Positions 10,695 through 19,900 of a DNA stretch of 64,000 bases are shown piece after piece; the stretch's first letter is position 1; each line of letters starts with the position of its first letter. The notes beneath the pieces were generated by a model. The model was not told where the DNA came from. It searched no databases and saw only the letters and a program-made list of their open reading frames with translations. Source of the stretch: Mesodorylaimus sp. YZB2_4 (taxonomy: Eukaryota > Nematoda > Enoplea > Dorylaimida > Dorylaimidae). Location: positions 186,001 through 250,000 of the forward strand of contig JASANH010000433.1 in NCBI GenBank assembly GCA_030248295.1. Reading direction: 5' to 3'. Both the position numbers and the translations under genes were made by a program.

Positions 10695-11600
10695 TCACAT
10701 TGCTCTGATGCTCGTCGGATCATTCTAAAAGGTCACGAGTAAACTCAGGAAGCTAGGAGCCACTAGGGCACTGAGCCTGCACTCACGGTTGGTGCGGGAT
10801 CTTGCGAGACTGCGGCCAGCGGCCTCGCACCCTTCGGGGCGGACGTGAGTGCTCCGCTGGTGGCATCCGTGGCTGTTGGGAGATCGGTCGATTGCGTCGA
10901 CGCCTGAAACAAAGAGCATGAGCCGTCGAACCTGAGTTCATGACTGGCACATTTACCGCTAGACCCGTTTTCGATACCACTGATCAAGCACGCAACGAAG
11001 GAGGAGCCTGGCCACTCTGAAAGCGACGGAGATGTCGTGGCTGCGCATCCGAGTTTTCGCACTCGCCTGTGTGCTCGTATCTGCGCTCTTCGCAACAGAT
11101 TCGGGCGCGGGTTCCTCGGTTTTGGACTTGGGACTCTTCTTTTTGCCTCCTATCGGCTCGGCCTCGAGCTCGGCTCGTAATTTCTCCAGTAGCTTGAGCA
11201 ATCCGGTCTTGACCCAGACAATACGACGTTTTTCTCGCTTTTTCTCTCCCCCCCCCCGCTTTCGGTTCCGACTCTGGCTTCTCTTTCGGTCTCTTCTCCC
11301 TTTTGCTGATGACCCCGCTCTTCTTGGCCTGCTTCTTCTTGCCGTTGTTCCTCCCCTCTACATGGCCAAGCAATCTTCCTTCTCGAGCACGTAAATGATT
11401 ACCACAGGCTTCTCGCCTCGTTTCTTTCGTTTCTGCAGCTGCAACAGGTCGTTCACTTCCTTGTCGCTGCCACTGCTCGCGCTGCCACACCTTTGCCGCT
11501 CCACTTGTTCAACTGCAATTCGTGCAGTCGCTGTTCTTCCTCGCTTCGTCCGCAGCACGCACGAAAAGATCATGGCCGCCAATGAGACCAATGCTGCCGT
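10695..11600 (-). CDS. Lys/Glu/Ser-rich protein, C-terminal part, exon structure uncertain
   Basis: The two terminal exons are the best supported. One spans 10903-10787, with acceptor TTTCAG and donor GTGAGT. It encodes 39 residues rich in Ser, Thr, Ala and Pro (ASTQSTDLPTATDATSGA onward) and is followed by a 62-bp intron. The last exon, 10724-10695, encodes NDPTSIRAM then stop. A 53-bp intron precedes 10903. Upstream, the same strand carries charged segments in different frames: SDKEVNDLLQLQKRKKR, LLKLLEKLRAELEAEP and GGKKKSPKSKTEEPAPE. A run of ten G's near 11250 separates two of these frames, so a length error or a true frameshift there is likely. I do not recognise a family. It could also be a decayed gene, like its neighbours. 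Confidence 0.35.
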
Positions 11601-11648
11601 CGAGACCGCCGACAAAATTTTTTGATGACAGAGCGGGGCCCGCTGTAA

Positions 11649-12200
11649 GATCACGACGCCCACCAGTCCAAGGTGCACTCCGTGTCGTGGAATTGCGACG
11701 GTCGTTTTCTGGCTTCGGTCAGTTTCGACAAAACGGTCCGCGTTCTGCAGTTGGAGAATGGATGCAAGTTGGTGAGTTGGGGTCTGGGTCCTTCTGTTTC
11801 GGATGAGGGTCCGATGTGTTTTAGACCCGCAATCACATTTGTCGAGGGCACACGGAACAGGTCGACCAGATCTGCTGGAACAAGACCAGCCCGATCTTCT
11901 GGCCTCGGCTGGGGGGCAAGACGTGTGCGGGACGTGAGAAGAAAGAAGAATGAGGCGACGATTTGCACAAAAGGCGAGGCTTTTCCGGTTTGTTTCCCCG
12001 ACCAGTTCGAGAGTGGCTGTGCCAAGTTTATGTATTTAGGCGAGGACATCAACATTGCCTGATCCCGGACGGGAACACTGTCGCTGTGGGCAACAAGCAC
12101 GATCTCGTGCGTTTCATCGACGCCAGAGGCCGAACGTTCATGAACGCTCGCTGTGATTACTGTGAGGTGAAAAGAGACTTTAGTGTGACCTGACAAGAAA
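11649..12200 (+). pseudogene. THOC3/Tex1-like WD40 gene relic
   Basis: THOC3 is a WD40 subunit of the THO/TREX mRNA-export complex. Here KVHSVSWNCDGRFLAS, VSFDKTVRVLQLENGCKL, a 53-bp intron (11772-11824), RGHTEQVDQICWNKTSP, LGEDINIA and PDGNTVAVGNKHDLVRFIDA follow THOC3 repeats 1-3 in order. The frame shifts within the second repeat (after TSP, about 11890-11930). It breaks again at INIA, where TGA replaces the expected Trp codon (about 12060). The strand then loses resemblance, and the rest of the propeller is not found before the kinase fragment on the other strand. A truncated, multiply broken copy fits best; a damaged assembly of a real gene is the alternative. Confidence 0.6.
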
Positions 12201-12400
12201 TAAAGTGAACGGAAATGGGAAAAACCCAGTGAGCTGAAAATAATTTCTCGTGAGGTGACTGCGACACTTTCGTGTTTCGGAACGTTTTGAACAATGCCGC
12301 CTGGGACGGAAAGGCTTGGCATGCTGGAGCATGGCAAAAGGAAGGGTTCGAGAGATCTCCGTAGCCTACCCAAATACCAAGAGTAAGTTCGAGGACTTAC

Positions 12401-12580
12401 CTCCATTTATAACATGGGGCTTTGGTCGCCTCGACTTTTATGACGCACTCTTTTTTCGATGACGTCTCCACCACCTTGCAGACTGCGGCGAATCCTCCCT
12501 CGCCAAATTTGGCCTATGCTTTCTACTTGCCGTCCACCATATCTCCGACCACCGGCTTGCCGTCCTTCCCGCGCAAGACG
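12401..12580 (-). pseudogene. TTBK/CK1-like kinase N-lobe fragment
   Basis: The minus strand reads KFGEGGFAAVCKVVE (glycine loop) and ECVIKVEATKAP (VAIK-type lysine), followed by a good donor GAG|GTAAGT at 12401/12400. This is the Tau-tubulin-kinase-like opening. Just upstream in the same frame, MVDGK-stop-KA-stop-AKFGEGG has TAG where TTBK proteins have the Trp of RWKV, plus a second TAG. No C-lobe follows downstream on this strand. It therefore looks like a broken partial copy, related to but distinct from the kinase gene at 56939-58249. Confidence 0.5.
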
Positions 12581-12831
12581 CTCAGCTGTCCAACTCGACC
12601 ACACGCACCGACCCGCACTGACCGAATGAAGACCTATAGTGCCAAACTGCCATCCGCTTTGGACTTGTCATTATGAAGTCTCGCGTGGAGCTCATTGGTC
12701 GGCTGAAAGCGGGACTTCTCTAGGCAGTCGTGCTGAACAAGCTTGGATGGCTAGGTGTGATATATTTAGGTTTTAACTATACGCATATGAGTACACGGTT
12801 AGCTATGCTTTTGCACTGTACGAGGCGTATT

Positions 12832-13425
12832 TTATGCGCCTCCACATGAATAGGACGATGTCCAACGTACTAACTTTGGATAGAATGAATCATGGTTTAA
12901 TAAGACGCGGAGCAATTGGTTGTGATGAACACGGTCAAATGCTTTTCGAAGATCAAACAGCACAGCCCCCACTGCGCGATAAGCTGGCCGAGAAGAATTT
13001 AACCAATCGTGAATTGTCTGTGACATTCGAATAAGTGCATTAGATGTCGAATGACGAGGACGAAAGCCATGTTGATTTCTTGACAGTTTCAGTCAAGGAA
13101 GTATACTCATCTATTCACATGCTTTCCACAGATTTTTGAAATGAGGGAGCAAAGAGATCGGGCGGTAATCGGAAGCGACAGCACGGTCCCCCAACTTTGG
13201 GATAGGGACAACTTTAGCTAGTTTCCATGTCTCAGGGAAGCTTTCTTCTTGCAGTGATCTATTGATGATGATGGTCACTGGACGTGCAATAGAACAAGAA
13301 ATACGTTTAGGAACGGCGGAAGTAAGACCATCCAGCCCAGGTGCACTTCGAGATATGAGTCCGTTTTGAGTCCGATTTAAGTCCCATGTACTTTCGCAAA
13401 CCGCACGTGAGGAAGTAGTATTCAC
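12832..13425 (-). mobile_element. LINE reverse-transcriptase fragment, L2/CR1-like
   Basis: The minus strand reads SAPGLDGLTSAVPKRIS, PETWKLAKVVPIPKLGD, YRPISLLPHFKNL, then after a break QHGFRPRHSTSNALI, MSQTIHDWLNS and GAVLFDLRKAFDRVHHNQLL, the RT fingers and palm up to the first catalytic Asp. It ends abruptly at 12832, before the YADD block. At least one frame break lies around 13030-13110. In the shared blocks (QHGF, KAFDRV) it differs enough from the 8425-9825 element to be another family of the same clade. Confidence 0.75.
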
Positions 13426-13663
13426 AAAAGGTCATCCATCGGACAATCTTTGATTACCAAGCATGGATATAAACTAGCTTCAGAACAAGGCTTTTTCCGT
13501 CGTCTAGAATCTGCAGTATGCTGCTTTACAGTGCTTTACAATTCCCCCCTCAAACCGAAAAGTGCCGCGTGACTCGGCTCATTTTTACTGGTCGAATCTG
13601 GTGTGCGGTCGTGTCATCGCTCGCTCTCGTTTCGTTTCCTGGAAAGTCGGTTCGTGATCGAGG
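13426..13663. promoter_or_regulatory. Upstream region of the HMG-box gene
   Basis: This short gap between the LINE fragment and the ATG at 13664 should hold the promoter and 5' leader. I see no TATA box that I would defend. Confidence 0.25.
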
Positions 13664-14031
13664 ATGGTGCAAGCTTGGGTGCAGCAATGGAATCGAGCCC
13701 GGCTCCCGCCTCTTCGAGTAAGGACGGCCTACGCGTTCTTCATTTCCACGAACTACAAGAACGTGCGCGCCCAAAGCGGAAACAAGTGAGAGCTTTGGTT
13801 CTAGATCCGACGTTTTTGCTTTCGAGATTCAGTGTTTTCAGGAAGCCCCAAGTCATCTATCGAACTTGCGCCCAGTTGTGGCGGGGCATGGACAACGAGG
13901 ATCGGCAGCCGTACTTGCAAAAGGAAGCCGAGGATCGCCAGCGCTACTATCGATCTCGAGACGCCTGGGCTCGTCGATACCCGGGCCGTGTCCCCCGAAT
14001 GCGCCGCCGTCGAAAGCCGCCCGACGCCCCG
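13664..14031 (+). CDS. HMG-box protein, first two exons
   Basis: Exon 1 (13664-13785) starts with ATG in good context (GAGGATGG) and encodes MVQAWVQQWNRARLPPLR, then VRTAYAFFISTNYKNVRAQS. A 56-bp intron (GTGAGA...TTTTCAG, 13786-13841) follows. Exon 2 (13842-14031) encodes TCAQLWRGMDNEDRQPYLQK, EAEDRQRYYRSRDAW and a basic tail RVPRMRRRRKPPDAP, then donor GTAAGC. Together they make one HMG box (about residues 20-95): helix 1 with AYAFF, helix 2 with WRGM and PYLQK, helix 3 with EDRQRYY. The protein probably binds and bends DNA in the nucleus. The box is closer to HMGB/TOX-like boxes than to SOX, since RPMNAFMVW is absent. The next exon would lie in or beyond the G/C tract that begins about 40 bp later, so the 3' end is lost to view. 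Confidence 0.7.
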
Positions 14032-14081
14032 GTAAGCCCCTTGGCTGGCAGTGTCGGGGGGAGCCGACCTAAACCTTCCCA

Positions 14082-14490
14082 GAACCCCCCCCCCCCCCCT
14101 CCCTCCCTTCCCACGAGGACCAGTTAAAAGGCCCCCCCCCGGACCCACCGGGAGTGGGGGGGGGGGGGAGAGGGCCCGCCGCGGGGCCGCGCGGGGGCGC
14201 GGGGGGGGAGGAAAAGAAAAAAAAGGATGGGGGGGCCCCCCCCCCCCCCCCCCCCCCACCCCCCCCCACTCCCCCTCCACTGGTGGGGGGCGGTGCGGGA
14301 GGAGGAGGGAAAGGCGCCCGGCCAGGAGGGGCCCGCCCCCCCCCCGGCGGGGGCAAAGCCAAGCCGGGGGGCGGCCCCCAAACCTCCGGGACCGGTTGGG
14401 GAGTCCCCCCCCGGCTCAAAAAAGCGAAAACCGGACCGGGGCGGGGGGCGGGGGGGGGCGGGCCCGGGGGGGGGGGAACGGGAAAGGGGG

Positions 14491-14540
<50 letters not shown>

Positions 14541-14694
14541 GGGGGAAAGGGAGAAAGGGAGGGGGGGAGAGAGGAGGGAGGGGGGGGGGGGGGGGGGGGG
14601 GGAGGCAGCGCGGGGCGGCAGGGGTGGACGCGGGAGGGGGGGGGCGGGCCCCCCCAAAAAAAAAAAAAAAGGGGGGGGAAGAGGCGGGCCCCCG
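14082..14694. repeat. 600-bp G/C-homopolymer tract
   Basis: The sequence is almost entirely runs of C (first part, about 14085-14275) and then G (about 14430-14690), broken by short A or mixed blocks, with runs up to about 60 G's. Open frames through it give only poly-Gly, poly-Pro or poly-Arg and are not genes. It may be a true G-quadruplex-forming tract or a low-quality stretch of the assembly, and the sequence alone cannot decide. It cuts off the HMG-box gene. Confidence 0.8.
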
Positions 14695-14707
14695 AGGTCT
14701 ACACTGA

Positions 14708-15590
14708 CATGCATGCGCTGACGACTCGTACAATTTGATAGCAAGCAACATCGCTAAACCATTTGCGTAGCGAGAATTCGATTACAGTCTGGTGAATCGC
14801 AGACCAGTCGATCAGCTGTGTTTCCCATCCTGGCCCAGTATTTCTGCCTCAACGGTATAAAGTTTTCTTTGGAGTTCGTTTAGCCGCGTTGCGGCAAGGG
14901 CACAAGTTTGGTCGAAACCGTTTGGTTCCAGCCGATTGCCGGGCCTTATTGTTAAGTATTTTGGAGGGATAGCTTGGTTGGTTGTTTTTTAATTTTTGCA
15001 TGCCGCCCCAGTTTCCCTTATCGTGAGGGGCTTTGAATCCGCTTTGCTAAGCCGGCTTGCAGCGCGTGAGCACCAACATTTCTCTGACGCTTCCGAGTGG
15101 AGCAGCTTCGCCGAGGGCATCCTGCCGTTTCATCGTCAGTGCGGGTAGCAGCCGCGCGTGTCGGCCGTCGAAGTCGCCCTGACGGACCAAGAGCGTGCTG
15201 AGCAGTTCTGACCAGGAATATGAATATGATGATCTGATGGTTGGCTGACTCGATGTCGTTATTTTCGCACTTTCACGTTTTGATATTATGTGCTTTGTAT
15301 TTCTTGAGCTCATAGTGCGTATATGCATTTGCACAAGAATAAAATATGATGATGATGAGGGACTTAAGATAGTCACCGACCGATGCCTGCCAAGCAGCTC
15401 TACGATGTTTCTCCCGAGCTCTCGGTGCCTTGACCTCAGAAATTCAGGCCAGTTCCCTGACATGCTCTATTACAACTATCGTGCATTCGACGAGAAGCAA
15501 GCCAGTCACTGGGCTGCGCCTTTGAACTCGCTAAAGACAAACAAGAGCTGTCATATCAAGAGACAAGGAATAGCCTTACATTTGGGACCC
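14708..15590. other. No gene recognised
   Basis: Ordinary composition returns after the G/C tract. A short GATGATGAT stretch near 15347 is the only simple repeat. The right part may already belong to the RTE relic that follows. Confidence 0.35.
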
Positions 15591-16450
15591 TACTCCTGCC
15601 CCCAGGTCGGCCCCCCGAAGAAAAGCACTTTCAATGCAGTCTTGGAGCCTTCTTTAAAATCACCGGGATCTGGTTCTTTGTCACCTCTCCTTTTCATCCT
15701 CTGCATGCACCATCACAGCCGACCTTCAATCCAACTCATGGTCACTTCTCTTTGCCGACGATGTTTGCCTCGCTAGTGAGACCAGAACAGCGACCCAGAG
15801 GGACACTCAGCAATGGAAAGATCAGCTAGACGAGTATGGCCCACGGGTTAACACCAGGAAGACGGGGTACCTGGAGGGTGGCCCGATGGCACCATCAGCA
15901 TCGATAACGAAGAACTAGAATTCTAGTGCCAGGGTTCAATCACCAGCCACGACGAAAATGTGCCATCGACGTTCGAGGAAGGCTACAAACAGCCTGGATG
16001 AAATAGATGACAGGTGTCCTCTGCGGCCGACGGGTGCCAGACATGGTCAAGGGGAAGATCTGCAAAGTGATGGTCCGCCAAGTGGCCCCGAACAGGTCCG
16101 AATGCTGGCCTGGCCTGGGCTAAGGAACACATATTTGACAATCATTTTTTACTCAGGCGGGATCGTCCATCCATGAACAGGCCCTGAACACCATGGAGAC
16201 CAGAGCTTGGGTATCACGCGGTGAGATCGCATTATCAACGAGGACATACGGCAGCTGCTAAGGGTAGCCCCTAACAAAGGGAAAATGCTCGAATCAGGTC
16301 TAAAGTACCGAAGGCTCACGATCAGTAGCCAAGACAGCCATGCAGGTCGACCCAAGGCTGACCAAAGAAACAGTAGATGAACCTGAAGACTGTCGACGCA
16401 TCCCCAGAAGACGCCCTTGCCGAAAAGCGTACCTCGACATAACGGGAACA
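15591..16450 (+). mobile_element. Degraded RTE-type LINE (RT C-terminal part)
   Basis: Across several frames the plus strand gives, in RTE order, LSPLLFIL, SLLFADDVCLASETRT (FADD catalytic block), WKDQLDEYGPRVNTRKTGYL, GRRVPDMVKGKI and a tail region with TMETRAWVSRGEI. The wording FADDVCLASET and LNTRKTGYLE is typical of RTE/BovB-like elements rather than the CR1/L2-like copies nearby. Many stops and shifts and no intact ends mark it as old. Confidence 0.6.
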
Positions 16451-16934
16451 AAGCTAGGATAAACGGGAAGAAAGAATGAGCGAAGATCTGAACTCATTCC
16501 AGTCAGTCCCCTCCGGACATCATCGTATGATCAATTCTCCGATTTCGACGTTTTTTCACCAAATCATATCGTTCATGGCCTATGCACACTATTTTGCACC
16601 TTCATCCATAATCAAATACAACACACCAATAACCGAGCAGTGCACCAAAATTCAATCCTTATTGCATAGCCACTGCATACACACTTATATAACCAAACGC
16701 CTATAAAAAAGCGCTCAAAATCACGCTAAAACACGAATCAATTCCGAGCCATACATCAACGGGCCCAATGGTCAAAAAAGGAATTTAGGGATGGCCGTAA
16801 GGGCAGCACATCTACAGTACATTAAAGCTTGGCCGCACTTCAATTCAAGAATGCAAAGTTCGATGCGAAAGGACGGAAATTTTGTAAGCAATGCCAGGCA
16901 AGCCGAATCAATAAATAATAAAACCAAATTGCAC
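16451..16934. other. 3' flank of the RhoGAP gene
   Basis: It lies just beyond the stop codon of the minus-strand RhoGAP gene, so it probably contains that gene's 3' UTR. No open frame of interest. Confidence 0.4.
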
Positions 16935-19900
16935 TCAAACGAAATAAACATGGGCATTTTTAGATTTTAAAGAAGGCGATTTCTTCGAAGCCGATGTGCT
17001 TAAAATCGAATGAAGTTGCTGCGGCGGATTATTGCTTTTTATTTCAACCCCGATTTCCGATTTCACATGCTCTCCACTATTCTCAAATGCTACCACTTCC
17101 TCACTTGAACACACGCTCACTTTGGGCGGCACTGGACTGAAGGCCGATCTAGGACTAGGAGCAATAACGTGCCGATATGTTCTCCTATCTTCCCCGGACG
17201 AATTGGCTCGATTCAAATGCGTCTCGGACTTGGTCACCACGCATTCACTTCTTCTTTCCGTTCCATCCCCGTGATACATACGCGTATTATTCGGTGGTTC
17301 CGACTTGTTTCTTTCGCTTTCCTGACTCGGCGCTGACAAAAACAAGTGTTGTTGTTGTTTTCGAAACAAAGGACTATTCGCCAGCTCGCTTTCCTCCGAC
17401 GATGACCAATACTTGTCTCCAGTCGTCACAGTAAGTACAATGGGTCGTTGCGGTTTCGAAATCGCCTTATGCACCACCGTTACAGAAGCGGGGGTCTTTT
17501 CTTCTTCATGCATTCTTGCGTCCAAATACGGAACGGACATTGCGTCTGACAAAGATTCACTAAACGACGTTTTCAATTTTGAAACGCGTGGCATCGGAGT
17601 TGGCTTTTGCTTAGCGTCATTTGACATAATCTTATTCGAATACGCATCCACGTTATCGTAAATGCTGTCCAAGAGGATGCTATCGTCGTCTTCAGAATCG
17701 TATCTGCTCGATTGAACCGCTTGCAATGTTTCCCGACGATCAAATACCGCATTGGCTTCTTGGAACGATATGAATTTGGCTGCATTCCCATCCTCCATCC
17801 TCGGTGATCCTGAACTCTGCTCGGTTACAGCTGCCTCTTCCTGTTTTTTAGATGACGGATTTACATTGGCCAACAATCCATGGATCTCAAATTCCACAGG
17901 CAATACTACTTTTTCGACCATCGAAGAATTTTGGCTCGTCAACGGCGATCTTCCTGTTTCTCGAAGAACTGGCGATGTGGACGCGTCTTTCAACAGCTTC
18001 GCTTTCTCTTGCTCGCCTTTCTTTTTATCTTCCTTCATAAATTCTCTCTTCAATCCGCTCGTCTTGGTTTTTTTATCCGTCTCCAATGCCATCCCCCCAC
18101 AATTTTCCAGCTCTTCGCTGCGAGATTCTCCATTCAGATCTTTTTCACTGCGTCGACACGGACTTCTCCATTCTGGATTCATTTCGATGACATCCAAATC
18201 CGTTATCGATGGCGCCCGGTCTTCCTCCTCCTCAATAACCGACACCACCGTCGGCAATTCCTCCAACGAACTATAGATCTTATTTAGTTCTGGAAACAAA
18301 TTCCGCAAATCGTCGTGACTCGGACTATTTTCTGGAGGCGTTTTTCTTAATTCCAATAAGAGCTGTTCTTCACTCTCCGTCAATTCCTTACTCAATGCAG
18401 CTGGATCGAGTAGCACTGGTTCCTTCGGCCTTCCATTCTCCACACTGCTCGCCCTCTTCATATTGGACTGATCAGCATCGCGAATATTGTCCAGATCTGG
18501 CGAAAACGTGACGGATCGAGTGATAGACGACCGAGCCACGTCCATCGTCCTTGATGCCCCGTTGGTCTCCACGTCCGACGCACACTTCTCAGCATTCATT
18601 GTATTCTGTTCGCCGATCGTATTTGCATCATTCGCCCTCTTGTCTCCGGGTCGCCTCAGCGAATTCGGAGCACTAAATGCTTTACGCGTTTTCGATGAGC
18701 TACTGCCAAATGACACGTCCATCTCGTCGTGAAAACTGTCATCGATCGCGGCGAAGTTGGACTCGAGTAAGTTCCTTATCCATTCTCCATCATCCGATAC
18801 ATCCTCTAGGCACGAGGGCGGTTCGCTCAGAGGAGATGAGGACACCGGTAGCACGGTTGCTTCGAAATACGACGCCGCGTCACGACTTTCCATCGGCAGT
18901 GTACCTTCTACATCAGCGTTATACCTCAGCGAAAATACAGCTGGCGATGAATCCACTGAGACAATCACGCTAAGCGCATGGTCGATATCCGTCGTCCTGC
19001 ACGATTTCAACGAAACTCGCGTATTGCCCGACGTCGATGGTGCTGACGAACGTGACGAATATGAACACGTCGGCTTAGTGCCATCGACGGGGGACGGTGT
19101 GGAGCACATCCACTTGACCGGCTGATTATCCATCCTCTGAGAGACAACGAATGACGTACTCTTCGGCCCCCTGATGCTCGCTGTAACGAAAAACAACTCC
19201 ATCCAACCTCATTTCCAAGCAAGAATAAAAATCATCCTACTTCTATAAGCAGCTTGTCGAATCGATGAATCCAGCGATATAAAACTTGTTTTTCCATTCG
19301 CCGAGGGTTGAAAATTTTCAGCGCTTCTCACATGTCTCAACCGTTTCCTGGAACACCGCCATAACTCTTCCACACGATCATACCTTCGAAATATTACGCC
19401 ACTCACCTGCTATTCCCTTCCTCTTCATTTCTGTCATCGTACAAATAGGTCGACTGTGGCGGGCGTATCAGTTTCGGCGTACTTATAACTGGCGATGGCG
19501 GCGGGCGATCATCCGTACTTCTAGCAGTTTTACCCGTCTCTTCAGATTCTTGCAATGCTTTTTTCCCTTGAAACAACATCCGCCAGCCTCCAGCACCGCC
19601 ACCGAGCCCTATTTTCGTCGATTTGCTAAAAATAAAACAAAGTCTCATCAACTTTTTTCCTTTTTTGCCTACTTCAGTCGACATTGTTTTTCCCGCAGCC
19701 CCACGCGGTGGCTGGCTCTACCTACGAGCACAAGAGGGCCTGCGTACAGCAGACGAGGTTATCCTATTGTAGTCCTATACTCCAATAGTCAGTGTTCGAC
19801 ATGAAGGGTTTTTAGTTTTCCCAAACCAATCTCCTCCACAGCAAATCGAACCTAGGCCGCTCGCAATCATGTATTCCGAGTGAATGAACACCAACTCTAA

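Noticed and set aside
10312-10728. 138-codon plus-strand frame with VCKFKPDCHLVSQSG
   Set aside because: Looks protein-like in places, but I recognise no family, and its right end overlaps the better supported minus-strand terminal exon with stop at 10695.
14051-14751. Five overlapping frames of 110-220 codons on both strands
   Set aside because: They translate homopolymer G or C into poly-Gly, poly-Pro and poly-Arg, so they are by-products of the tract.
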